Below, piece after piece: positions 36,059 to 47,939 of a stretch of 64,000 bases of DNA. The stretch covers positions 2,492,501 through 2,556,500 of the forward strand of contig CM075770.1 in the NCBI GenBank assembly GCA_037974665.1. Reading direction: 5' to 3'. Positions within the stretch are counted from its first letter, which is position 1; each line of letters opens with the position of its first letter. The DNA is from Ehretia macrophylla (lineage: Eukaryota; Streptophyta; Magnoliopsida; Boraginales; Ehretiaceae). Both the position numbers and the translations under genes were made by a program. Under the pieces are notes generated by a model. It saw only the letters and a list, made by a program, of their open reading frames with translations. It ran no database searches and was not told where the DNA came from.

Positions 36059-37115
36059 CATTTTGTCTTTCTAAACGAGACATTTCATCATTTTTCTCAA
36101 ATTCATTTTCCCTATCAGATGTCTCCCAAATAATCTTGCTCAAATTATTAGTCTGTTCACATGTTATTTCATCAAAGGTGCTTATAACAGACTGAATGTG
36201 TTGATCTAAAAATTGAAGCATGCAAGCATTAGATTCGACAAGTAGATAAAGTTCGTCATACTTGTCATTGGATTTGGAAGGAGCAGAGTCAATCAAATCA
36301 TCCTGTTGATCATTTTGTTTGAAAAGATTAAGGATAGGATCAACAAAAGATTCAGATTGAAAAGGTGCAGGGACTTGACTTTCAAAGTTCTTAGAAAAAT
36401 TTTCTTGACTGCAAAGTGATGACTGGTTTTGTCAACCTGGATTGTGTGCCTCAAACATGTTATCTACCTCATTTCTAGTATTACATTTTATACCCACATT
36501 ATTTTCACTAAACACTTCTATTTCCTCAACAACCCAGTTTTGGATAGGTTCGTGATGAACGAAACTATATTGGTCTGGTAAATTCAAAACAGGTTGAATA
36601 GGATGCTCATCTTTTTCCCACCCATTTACGCTTTCGGCTAGTTGACCGATTTGGTCTTGTAGCCTCTCTATGGATTGGTGATTGGATTCGGCGAGTAGGA
36701 CAAGTTGGCCGAACTTGTCGTCGAAGTTTGGTTCAGGAGAAGTGAATTCAACCGAGTTAGGATAGCAAAAGTTTTTATTGAAAGAATTACTTTTTGAGCT
36801 TTCAAAAAACTTGGAAGAATTAACGTTTTGAAATGCATTTTCTTCAAAATTTTGAGGCAGAAAATATGCATTATTTTGATCCCAAAAGAAATTTTGATGA
36901 TTTTGCCATTCCGGGTTATATGCATTTGAGTACAAATTTTTGTTTGAAAAATAACCCTAAGTAGTAGAATTATGATTATGTAAAAATTGAAGATTTTGGG
37001 GACAATTTACAAATGTATGCCCAAATTGAGAACAAATTTCACAAGTATTTGGGATAGGGGGTTGGGTTGTTTCATTAAAAGCCCATTGATTGGATGAATC
37101 ATTAAAATGAGTCAT
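36059..37115 (-). mobile_element. Gypsy (Athila/Tat-like) gag fossil
   Basis: The minus strand encodes a CCHC knuckle (CEICSQFGHTFVNC, about 37030-36990). A frame with AYNPEWQNHQNFFW follows, the asparagine-rich motif after the knuckle in Athila/Tat gag proteins, then acidic, coiled-coil-like sequence with DQIGQLAESVN. It is broken and continues beyond the solo LTR to the left. Confidence 0.75.
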
Positions 37116-38600
37116 ATTTCAATCAATACAAATAAAATCTTGAAGAGCTAAAGAAGTGAAGATTATATTTCAAGAATCAACACTTGAAGACATGAAGATA
37201 AACTGGTGTTATAAGGATGGAGACGTGGCGACATAAGAGGTAGCGGCTTAAAAATGTCGTTTGCCTTAAGTATGCATTTTTATAGTTCAAGCTCTTGGTA
37301 AAATTTCAAAAATGCTCTTAAATCTTTCCTCAAGAGTTTTGAAAATATTTTAAAATGTTAATTGGGTTGGAACATCTTTTGAAGAAGTGCTCTTAAAAGG
37401 TCCAAAAGTTTTATCTTCAAAAGATTGATTTTTTGGGTGAAAATGTATTTTAAACTCTTGATTACAAAAATCGGTTTTAATCTTTCCACGAGAATTTAAA
37501 AAATATTTTGAAGTGTTAAAAAGGTTGGAAACACTTTAGAAAAATTATTTTTGAAGTGCCCAAGTGTTTAGCCTTCGAAAAAATAGATTTCGGGTTCAAT
37601 TTCACAAAATTAAAAAACTGGCACTATTTGGCACTGTTCAAGTCGGACGAGTCAACTCATCTGACTATTCATTCGACTTGTTTTTCCGATTTTTACAGAT
37701 TGTGTGAGTTTTTGAAGCTGGATGAATGACTCAATTGACTGCTCGTCTGACTTTGTCATAAATTTGAAAAATAGCCATTAAATAGCCGTTGTAATATTTT
37801 CTTTAAATACCAAACCAATCCATTTAAACGAATAACTCTTCCAACAACCCCAAAATATTATATATTGATTCTAAGCTTCAAAATTCATATATTTCAATCA
37901 ATATACACCAAGCTTGAACTATAACTTGGATTATCTATTGAGCATTCAAAGAACTTCATTTATATTATCCAATTCTAGAGGAGTTAAAACTTTGTATCTT
38001 TTATATACACATATTCATGGTTGTATTGCTCTCTATATCTTAGACTGTGAGAATCATTGAAGAGAATAGAGTGTTGTAAAATCCTTTGTGGATTCAAAGG
38101 AGGAGAGGCTGTAGGTTTGAGCTTTACCTATTTGTGAAGAAGCTTGATTGATCTCTTGTGGGTTCAAGAAACTGTTGTATTTGCTCTTGTGGATTAAAGA
38201 GTGGACTTGTAAGTTGGTTTGTGCTTCACCAACATTTGAAGAAGTATTGATTTAGTAGAGTTTAGGAAATCCTAAGGAGGAAGACCTTAGGTGGTGGACT
38301 AGGCATTCGGGAGTGCAAGCCACTTGAAAATACCAAGTTTGATTTCTCTCTCCTTACTCTATTATTGTCATATATATTGTTTAGAGTAGTTATCTTGCTC
38401 ATGTGTGTGATTATTATTCATCATATTAACTCTTATCTAGTTATTCACACAAGGTGTTTGATAAATTGTTTCAAAGAAATTTTTGTGGGTTGTAGTAATT
38501 TTTAAATAACAATACTTTGCTATAATCTTAATTTACCCTCCCTCTTAAGATTATTTGCCACTTACAAAATGTGTCACCTATTAGAGCATAAGATTAATCC
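37116..38600 (+). repeat. LTR-like region, probably Copia
   Basis: It reads as the 3' half of a Copia LTR on the plus strand: a possible TATA region near 37795-37810, then GTGTTGTAAAATCCTTTGTGG, repeated 'cttgtggatt' segments, GGCATTCGGGAGTGCAAGCC, and ACCCTCCCTCTTAAG near the end. No coding part follows, since a Harbinger element starts 130 bp on. Boundaries and target duplication were not identified. Confidence 0.45.
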
Positions 38601-39879
38601 ACATCAACACAATTAGCATTGATTAAGCACTCAAAAGGAGATGTATTTGGTAGGGCTCATATACAATGATTTCATATGATAAAGTACATACACACAACAG
38701 CCCACTGAGGAAGCCCCCCAAAGCTAGGATGAATAAGGGCATCCTCAATGGAGTCTTTAAACAGTAATGATTGCTGTTTTTAGAGACTATTGATAAAAAA
38801 CCAACCAATGGGAGTCTCTAAAATACTATTTGACACTTTTTGGCAAAATAATGATATCACAATAGCCTTGGGGAGCCAAAATAGCATCTAGTCTCCATTT
38901 TCTTCAACAAATTTGTCGAAGAAAATAGAGACTATACAAGAAGACAAAAACTTTTAAAAAAAACTTGCATGTGATGATCTGACAAAGTCAGATTGTCAGA
39001 TCTGAAAAAAAAATTTACAAAAAAAATCAGACAAGAAAAAAAAAAACCCTACAAATTCTGACAATAGAGCCATTTGAACATCTGCAAAGCTAAAAAAAAA
39101 ATTGAACAGTTGAAATTTTCGTATATATGCAAGCAACTCTAGAAAAAAAATACGATCAACAAATTCACAAATCTTTCAACACATATCATAAATCTTTCAA
39201 CATACCAAAGATTTGAAACAACGAGCACTTGTTTTTTCAACAAATAGAAAAAAAGGTAAACATAGAGAGAAAAAAAAATTGTGGTGGTAGAGGGCGGAGG
39301 CAGCACTGCAGCAGGGAAGGGAAGGGGGTGGTGATGGAGGTGGAAGCAGCGAGGACTCTAGGGGTAGCGGGGAAGGGAAGAAGGTAGGGGCGACGAGGGT
39401 TGTGGGTGGTAGGGGCGGTAGGGAAAATGGAAAAGGGTGGGGGTAACGGGGAAGGGAAGGAGTGGGTTGGGGTGGGGAGCGACGTTAGGGACAGTGGCGA
39501 AGGGAAAGGGAAAAGGGTTGGTGTGAGGGGGAGGGGAGAGGGGAGGGGCTTTTATAGTTAGGGTTTTTTTTATAATTAGATTTTTTAATTAAGGTTTTGT
39601 ATTTTGGGTTTTTTAATTGTACTTTTTTTTTAATTATGTTTTTGTATTTTATTTTTTTAGTTTAGTTTTTTTGGTTTGGTAAACTTTTTTATTTTTTTTA
39701 TTTTATGTTTTTTTAGTTTAGGTTATTTTTCAATTGGAATTAAACTTTTTTTATAGTTATATTTTATATGTTTTTTTTAGTTTTATATTTTTTAATTGTA
39801 ATTATAGGATTTTTTTATAGTTGTAATATAAATCAACCTAACTATTCTTTTGTCCTTTTTATGAATTAGCAGCTATGAA

Positions 39880-40787
39880 ATGTACGGGCGGAATTTTGAG
39901 GGGTCGCAATTTCACGCATGAAGATGATAATGCTTTATGTAGGGCTTATATCGCGATTAGTAAAGATTCTCTGATCAGGATAAACCAAACATCAAGAACA
40001 ATGTGGAATCGAGTTCTGTAAAAATATGAAGAGTTTCACCCCCCCCAACAATCCAATTGAAAAAAGAACAACAAAGAGCCTTAAATCCCGATGGACGCAA
40101 ATAAACCAAAAATGCACAAAATTTGCGAAGTGTCTTGCTCAAGTAAATATGAGACCAAGGAACGGAGCAAATGTCGTTAACAATGTGAGTTTTTAATACT
40201 ATATATTGTAATTTTATAGAGTATATTGTATTTAATACTTAAAAAAATTTTAAATTAAATTTTGAGAGATATTGAATTGTTTTGTAGATGGATGATGCAA
40301 GACTCTTATACACATCCATAGGTCATAATTTCAACTTCAAACACTGTTGGTCAATTTTACAACATGAAAAAAAATGGCGGTCAATAATTGATGTTGCTAG
40401 TCCAATGATGAATACAAGTCCACCTGAGACGGATTTTTCTCTTGACAATGATGGTCCCATGGAGTCAGTGCCAGAAACCTAGAGATCATCAAGGCTGATT
40501 GGAAACAAAAAGACTAGAAACAAGCAAAGGGTAAGACAATTGCGAAAGATCTTAATGAACAAGCGAAAGACATGACAAAAACGATGAAGGAGTACAAAGA
40601 GAGTTTAGAAACTTCTAACGATTATAAGATTATGACGACGAAGAGTTCGACAATCGAAACTCCAACTAGAAGAGCGTGGATGATTGAGGAACAAAATGTA
40701 ATTATGGCAAAAAGGGCATCCTGTTCGATTAACTTTGATGATGACGTATATCATTCTCATATGACTTCACCTAACAAAGAACTGTAG
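39880..40787 (+). pseudogene. Harbinger Myb/SANT-like protein gene
   Basis: The first exon encodes RGRNFTHEDDNALCRAYIAI and continues with SKDSLIRINQTSRTMWNRV, a trihelix/SANT-like DNA-binding domain, then LKSRWTQINQKCTKF. A GT-AG intron spans about 40185-40287. Exon 2 continues MDDARLLYTSIGHNFNFKH, CWSILQHEKKW and a C-terminal helix region with KEYKESLETSNDYKI. In-frame stops in the helix-1 region and after SVPET show decay. In PIF/Harbinger elements this protein binds the ends and brings in the nuclease. Confidence 0.75.
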
Positions 40788-40989
40788 ATGTCTTTGTATT
40801 AGTTAGCAAAATTTGTGTTTGTAATTCATAATTTAATTAGTTAAATATATGTTTTTATTGTATTAGTTTGAACACGAGTTTTTTTTAATATTAATACAAA
40901 TTCAAATTACAATTTGAGATTGCATAATGAGATTACAAAGTTAGATTTCCTACACGAAATTCATTCCACACATGTTGAACAAGATCACT

Positions 40990-42137
40990 TCAGAGCAGAA
41001 AGTACGCAGTTTTGTCCCTGACTTGTCCACGATTGTTTAGATATTCGTTAATCGTAATTGGGTCTCGATCGGGCACAACGGGTAGCTCATCTACATGAAA
41101 ACGAGACGGATCATCGACAAAATCATCATCTTCTTTAATCCGGTTGTCTTCTACAATCATATTGTGAAGAATTATACATATCTTCATAATTTCCCCAATA
41201 TCATCCACATGCAAAAAATGACATGGCCCTCTGACAATCTCAAATCGATGTTGAAGGATTCCAAAAGCCTTTTCGACATCCTTACGGTATGCCTATTGCA
41301 ATCTTGTAAATAAGATCTTATCTTCGCCTTATGGATCGGTAAATGCTTGAACGATGGTGGACCATCGAGCATATATAGCATCAGCAAGATAATAACCTTG
41401 TTTGTTTCGTCTCCCGTTGATGGTGAACCGAATGCGCGTTGCTAGTCCTTCAAGAACATCATTAAATATAGGTGAGCTATATAATACATTAAGATCATTG
41501 TGTGTACCTGGTGGACCAAAGTACGAATGTCATATCCAAGTATCGTACGATGCAACCTCTTCAAGGATTATGGTAGGAGAACCATGGTGCCCAGCATATG
41601 TAGCCGCCCATATGGTTGGGCAATTTTTTCATTCCCAGTGCATGCAATCTACGCTTCCTAACATTCCAAGAAACCTCTGTCATCAGCTTTTCTAAGTAGC
41701 CTAAACATGTCTGCATTGTTAGATCGACGAAGATACTCATCTCCATACACTGCGTTGATAGAATTTCATCATTGCCTACAAAGATGTGCTCTTTGCGATT
41801 TTCAGATAATCGTCATTCGCATCTGCAGGGTTTCTATAGGCAAGCATATGAAGCGCGGTTGTTATCTTCACATACGGTGAGAAACCAAGCTTTCCGGCTG
41901 CATCCGGTTTCTGTTTGAAGGAATCGCCAAAATCACAATGTCTCCCATAATTCTCAAAAACATTTCGCGCCTCATGCGAAACCTATTTTGGAATTCAGAA
42001 GCAGGATAAAAAGGATAACCAACAAAATAATCATTCATTAGCCTATTCTGGGCACCTACCCGATCTGTTTGTATGGATCGTTGCCGTGACGATATTCCTC
42101 CATGTTTATCTATATTTTCTTCCTGCGCAGCATGCAC
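40990..42137 (-). pseudogene. Harbinger transposase (HARBI1-like DDE nuclease), broken
   Basis: The frame starts MHAAQEENIDKHGG, with QNRFRMRREMFLRIMGDI typical of the N-terminal helix region. The central part contains KTCLGYLE/MLGSVDC-region remnants (about 41650), PGTHNDLNVLYSSPIF (about 41480) and GYYLADAIYARW (about 41380). The end holds AFGILQRRFEIVRG-region and IMKICIILHNMIVEDN sequence, then a tail to YFLL. The domains match DDE_Tnp_4 nucleases, but several frame changes are needed to read through, so no functional enzyme is made. Confidence 0.75.
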
Positions 42138-42650
42138 TATTAATTAATGCGTAAATTTAATTAGGGTTTTTAATTAAGATTTTTTTTTACGTAGGGTTTT
42201 TTTTAATTAGAGATTTTTAATTAGTTTTTTTCAAAATGCAATTATGTAACTAAACGTAATCCTAATTTTTTAAATGTTATCTTCGTCGCAATTTATTTAT
42301 TTTTTCGATAAAATATTCGTTAAAAAATTTGAGATAATCTAAATAACAATTAATTAAAAAAAAGTAACACACAAGAAAAAATAACATATAATCAAATTAT
42401 TATGTAAAATTAAAATTAACACAATATAGAGACTCAATTTTATAGAGACCGTCATTGGGGATGTTTTTTTTATGTTGGTCTTCAAATGGGTTTCTAAAAC
42501 AGTTTTTTTGCCTTGGTCTCTAAGTGGGTCTTTGAAATTGATCTTGGTCTCTATATGGGTCTCTAAAATGATGGATAGAGACCTATTATTGAGACTTTAT
42601 TGAGGATAGCTTAGGAACCTTTCCAACATCTAAAAACAGTAAAAATCAAG

Positions 42651-43060
42651 TTATATTGAGATTTCATGTTGCTCAGCTGGTGATGTCTTCCGAGATGTTG
42701 AAGGAACTTTTGTGAAGGGTTTTGTTTTTAATTTGGAGATTGTCACCAACATAAAAGCTGAGTTGAATGTGCTTTGGGAGGGCCTCAAATTCGCAGAAGA
42801 AATGAATATTGAAGATCTTACCATTGAAACAGATTCTTTTACAACAGTTAAGTTTATTACGGGCATTAGGCCACCTCATAGTACCTTACGCTTCCTTATT
42901 GAAAACTGTCAAAGCATCCTCCGAAGACACCCAAATTTCTAATTACACCATGTTTATCAGGAAGCTAACTTTTGTTCTAATTGCCTAGACAATTTCGAAA
43001 TACAGTTTCCGCGTGGCATTTCGACCCTCGACTATATATCTTACTAGTTGCAGCTTCTCT
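42651..43060 (+). pseudogene. LINE RNase H fragment
   Basis: The plus strand encodes DVEGTFVKGFVFNLEIVTNI, KAELNVLWEGLKFA and IEDLTIETDSFTTV, an RVT_3-type RNase H as found at the C-terminus of some plant LINEs. After a stop it continues HHVYQEANFCSNCLDN, the final RNase H helix motif. The upstream reverse transcriptase is missing. It follows the right end of the Harbinger element by about 40 bp. Confidence 0.7.
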
Positions 43061-43345
43061 TGGATAAGGACAAAAATGGCGAATGTAATCCCAAAATGAT
43101 CAATTAATATATATAATCACCGATTTTTGCCTCCTTAAGAATTTATATATATATAAATAACCAAAGGTGTTAATTTGTCCTACTTAAAATGTAAAGCCCA
43201 ATAGAATCTTCTATTTTTTTAATCAAAACCAATTTGATTCACATATAGGACGCTTATTTAGAAGTTTTCACCTAAAAAGGGTTAGAGAGATGAGTAACAA
43301 ATTTATCATGGTTGTTGACTCGACTTAGGTATTATCTATTAGTAT
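43061..43345. other. Short non-coding spacer
   Basis: AT-rich, with no feature recognised. Confidence 0.4.
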
Positions 43346-46165
43346 GTGTATATATCTTTACTATATAATAAAAGAATATGAAGGGTTAAAATTGTCCACA
43401 CATGCATATTTGTAGGTTATCACTGTTTTAGAATGTTTGTACTATGTGCTAGCAATATTGTACTTCTTATTTTTAAGACCATAATGCTCTTTGGACAAAG
43501 TTGGCAACTCATGCATATTTATAGTTCGTGAATGCATTAAGAGAATTGTACCATATTTTAATAATTGTGTACTTTTATTTTTATAACCATAATAACCTTT
43601 AGTGGTATTTGACAAGTTTTCTTTACTTTTTCTTATCTTCACACGCCTCTTTCCGACAAACACACCATCGGGCTTCAAAAGGTTTCTCCATAAGTTTCTT
43701 CAGCTCTCTCTCTTTCTTTCTCCTCTCTACATACACACACTCACGCAGAATAACTTTTGAATCTAAATCTTCGGACCCTGCATCTCGTCACAACACATAG
43801 TATCACAAAGGATTCGAGGGTCTGTTGCTTGAATTGTTTGTGTTCTTTGATTTGAGGTAAACAAGTTTGTAGCTTTGAAATTTTAATTTTTTAAAACATT
43901 TGATTTTGGTGTTGGTCTTTGCAATATTCTTTAAAGGAGAAGTTTTGATTTAAATGGAAGATATGGCAGAGTTACTAACCCTAAATCGGCATATGCCCTA
44001 TTTCAAGATCTGAACCCAAAGAACAAAAATATAAACCCTAGATTTTTTATTGACTAAGCATTTTGTTCACATTTTCATATTTCTTAGGTGAATTGATAAG
44101 GGGATTTTTTAGAGATAGGAAAAAAGAGTGAGATGGTGAGTACTGTGTGTTGTTTACTGTGTGTATTGTGTGAGAATTGAGTATTGGGTGGGTCTGTATA
44201 TATATATGTGTGTGTGTGTGTGCGTGTGTGTTGTAGAGAGATAAATTAAGAGGTGGAGAGATCTGTGGCTGTGTGGAGAAGAAATATCAATTTTGCTCTG
44301 TTTTGCTTTGCACGCTTGATTTCTGGTATAAAGCTGATATACTAATATATGTGTTTCTGTGTGTAAAGGTTGTAGTTTTATTGGTATCTGGTCATTTTCT
44401 TGATTTAACTATTTAATTTTTTTGGCTTTTTTAGATTGTTACTTTGGGTTTTGAAGTTGAATATCTGAAAGTTTATTAGTTGTTGGTAATTGATTTTGAA
44501 AAAGAAAGTTTATCAATGGTCTTATATGCATGTAATTGTATTGGTAATAATAAGCATGAAATGGTAGGTTTTGTCTAGTTATATATATGTAATACAGCGA
44601 TCCTGGTCTTGCCGCTGGTTCTGTCTACAGTAGTTATAAGGTAAATTTGTTAGCAATAGATTCTTTTATTGTTTTACCTACTTGGTAAATTTAGGTTGTA
44701 ATTAGTCTTTTATGATGTGATAACTGATTGTTGATTTGTTCTCTCTTTTTTTTTTTTTTTTTTTGTGTGTTTGTGTTTGTTTGTATTTATGTAAACATAA
44801 CGATCCTGGTCTTTCTACTGTCGTGGCCAAAACCTATGTACAAGTATCTAAACTATATTCAACTTTAGAGTGTCTTGATCATAAGAGAAACAAGGTAAGT
44901 ATTTTGATACAAAAGCTTCATCTTCTGATTATTTATTTTAGTAAAAATAAATTCCTTAAGTGTTCTTTAATTTTGCTTCTTGTTTTGCCGTATATATCTT
45001 CTCATTATTTGTTTGTTATTGGTGAATCCCTTATATAGTTAGCACAGTTTTATCTAGTCATGCGACTTTTTCTGTTGTACATCAATATTAATATAAATTT
45101 GTTATACTGTTTAATTTGATGTTGTTTTTAAATATGCTAGATGTTATTTTGATCTCGTCATAATTCATGTTTTTCTATGTTTGTTGAAAGGATAATCACA
45201 ATGAATACTGATTAGAGAAATTTAACTTCCTCACAACCTAAGAGGAAAAAGATAAGATTAATAAAAGAAAATGAGAAAGATATGCTTCGCTATCTAGAGA
45301 GAAAAAATACGAACTTGCTTTGCAACGGAGTGGAAAAAGGAAACAATCACAAGATCAAAAGCACCCTTCTTTATCTTTGAAAAAGGGTATATAAATTTCT
45401 TTTTGCCTATTGTTTCCTCCTATATTAGGAAGTCGACTATTATTATTCTTATTTACTAAAAGAGTTTTTTCATTTTTATTTATTTTTAGGTTCTAAATCA
45501 AATGGCGCATTTAAAATTCAACCAGTAAGTTCTATTACAGATTTATATATCAACTTTTATTATAAGATAAACAACAATAGTATTAAACATACACTTACTT
45601 TTTTCTAATCTCGGCCCGAAAATAAAAAAGGAATAGTTATAAGGGAGTCATCTCAAGATAATCCACGAGCTGGTATTAAGATTTACTTTGATCATCATCA
45701 TCAAGTGATGACGAAGTAAGTTCATTGATATAATTTTTAATCATCTTTAGTCTCACGCAAAAGACAAAACCCAGGTGTCAAGTTTTGTAATCTTTGAAAA
45801 AGGTGAGAATTGCTTTTTACTTTGATATACTCACGATTTTATATTATAGAGTTTTCCTAACTTTTAATCTTAAACTTTTGGATTTAGGGTCAACTTTACA
45901 ACAAACTAATATTAGTAATTTATCTAAGCAAGATAGCTTCGCTATTTCAGGTTACTTTTATACTTTTACTATTTCAAAATTTTCTTTTCTTTCTGGGAAC
46001 TATTTAATTTATATTCTACTTAATCAATTCTTTCTTTGTATTAGGTTCTCCCAACAAAAGGCTTGCTACGAATTGTAATTTGTTAGATCTATTACCAAGT
46101 GAACCTTATGTTTTGAAAAATGTTCCAAATTGCAATTTCTGTGATGCAAAAAGATTTGAATTTGT
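43346..46165 (+). mobile_element. Helitron, 5' end and start of the helicase gene
   Basis: The left end TCTTTACTATATAATAAAAG follows an A and matches the plant Helitron 5' terminus consensus (TC, then a TATATAATAAAAG-like stretch). Inside, an intron-rich leader precedes a basic segment with SSQPKRKKIRLIKENEKD (about 45225-45290). The helicase N-terminal motif LLPSEPYVLKNVPNCNFCDA and KRFEF follow (about 46083-46158). Similarity ends there abruptly, so the Rep and helicase domains and the 3' hairpin are missing. It is a truncated element. Confidence 0.7.
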
Positions 46166-47022
46166 TGTCTACTATTGCTTTGAAACTAATAGGTGAGCCA
46201 TTTGAGTGGAACTCTGACTCTAGATTGCCAGGGAATAGACTTACTACTAAGTATGCTGCTTTGCATAAAATGGCTATGGCAAACTAGTATCCGACTAAGC
46301 ACTCCACTACTCTTAGTAGTGGAATGGGCCGATTGCTATACTCCATAGGCACTGGAGTAAACTTTAATCTGGGTCGAGTTATTTTTGAGCGCATTATTGA
46401 GGAAGCTGCTAAAAACTTTTCTAGTAAGTACCTGTCATATCCCTCTCTTATATGTGTGTTTCTCATGTCACAACACAAGGTTCTTGATCCTGATGAAGTG
46501 TTGCACAAACCAGGGTCTTCTCTGTTATTCTCTATAAAGTTTTTGTAGAGGGATCACAAAGATGATACTACGGGGGAGTATGCTGGTACACCAGCCCCTA
46601 ACACTGATACTGCCAGTTCCTCTGCTGATCAATCTGCCATGTTGCAGCAATTTCAGCAGTTTCGTGAGACCATTGAAGAACTCCAAGAAGAGCAAGGGAA
46701 TATTCAGGCTAATTAGGATCAGCTTAATCAGACTTTGGTTCAACTACTCAAGGGTCAAAATACTTTGACGGCACACTTAATGGGCTCTTCGTCTAGTTAA
46801 TTTTGTTTTCTCCTCTCCTGTCCTAGTCATTCTTCTTGTCTGTCTTTGCCTTTGGTTTGACAAAAAAAGGGAGTTAGTTAGTTTCTAGAAGATAGTTGTG
46901 AGTTCTCTAGAAGTTCAGTTGTTCATTCCTTTCTTGTTGTTACTGTTTCTATTGCTATTCTGTGATATATACTGTTTTTCCTTAATCATAGTTTTTGCCA
47001 AAACAAAGCCAAAGGGGGAGAT
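46166..47022 (+). mobile_element. Accessory-ORF and 3' region of a SIRE-like Copia fossil
   Basis: The plus strand encodes GEPFEWNSDSRLPGNRLTTK, MGRLLYSIGTGVNFNLGR, and YLSYPSLICVFLMSQHKVL followed by LDPDE. These match the plant retroelement accessory-protein family (putative plant transposon protein) found near the 3' end of some LTR elements. A glutamine-rich coiled-coil-like tail follows (MLQQFQQFRETIEELQEEQ). The sequence then reaches AAAGGGGGAGA, a SIRE-type polypurine tract, just before an LTR. It is broken, and the rest of the element is absent. Confidence 0.6.
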
Positions 47023-47900
47023 TGTTGAGGTCGTGACCTTGTGCTCATTTGATTGGCTATGTTTTTGCAAAAAATCTCGTGATCTTTAACATATATATGC
47101 TGGCTCTATTTTGTGTTACAGGAAATATATTTTTGGCAACTTACCATGCTAGGTGCAAGAACCATATTTGGGCATGTTACCATATGAAGCTTGTACTGAT
47201 ATGGTAAAACATTTATTGCATATTGATTTGGAATGTCTTGGGGCCTAAGTCGGTTGGTGATGCATCAACAGATTATATACTTGTCGTCCAGAAGCAGTGG
47301 TGGTACGGCAAAAAACACACTGAGAGAAGTTACACACACTGCAAGAAAGCATACCAGAGTTCTATGTTTTGTTGCAACATGACGTGCTTATTGATAGATT
47401 AGATATTCAGTGTTGTGACTCTCTATTATATAACAGTGAGTTATGAGTGACTTGCGTATGTTCTGAATTGCTACATCACTGTGTTGCTTAATCATTCTTC
47501 GGGAGAAGAAGAAGTTGTTCTTGGGAGAGAACGCTGTAAGTCGAGGGGAGCTCGCTAAACCAAAGTTTATTAAGGAAATTTCATCAAGGCGTCTAAGGTT
47601 AAGAGGGAGTCTTTACTTGTGTAAGTCCATTGATGTATGTATTTTGATACTATTTTTTAATGAACAGATTTGTTGGACCAGGGGAGGTCCTGTGGATGTA
47701 GACCAAATGGTTGAACCACGTTAAATCTTGGTGTTCTTTATTTCAGTTATTGTTTCTTTATTTTCGCTGCTGCTTGTCCTTTACTGTTACTACTTGTGTT
47801 GGAACATTAAGTGGATTAAGCTTTTTGGGAAATAGATTGTTCGTTGTTTAATAGTCCAAGTAATGTTGCAACATAGCGTGTAACAGTATGTTAACATAAT
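47023..47900 (+). repeat. 3' LTR of the SIRE-like Copia fossil
   Basis: It begins TGTTGAGGTCGTGACC after the polypurine tract. The 3' part contains TGGTTGAACCACGTTAAATC and TTTATTTTCGCTGCTGCTTG, typical of SIRE/Maximus LTR ends. The right boundary is approximate because a truncated LINE follows. Confidence 0.55.
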
Positions 47901-47939
47901 TGTTTTACACCAAGTTATTGCATTCGTTTTTTAGTTGTC

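Larger units (their letters stand above)
38737..42611. mobile_element. PIF/Harbinger DNA transposon with both genes
   Basis: The left end GGGCATCCTCAATGGAGTCT and the inverted right end GCTATCCTCAATAAAGTCT form terminal repeats, flanked by TAA on the left and a TTA-like triplet on the right. Repeats of GTCTCTA-type motifs sit just inside both ends. It contains a Myb/SANT-like gene on the plus strand and a HARBI1-type nuclease on the minus strand, the two-gene layout of the superfamily. Both genes carry breaks, so it is not autonomous now. A purine-rich tract (about 39280-39550) lies in its left part. Confidence 0.85.

Noticed and set aside
44736-45038. A 100-residue plus-strand frame beginning with a poly-F stretch
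   Set aside because: The start is a T-run followed by TG repeats in the Helitron leader; no domain.
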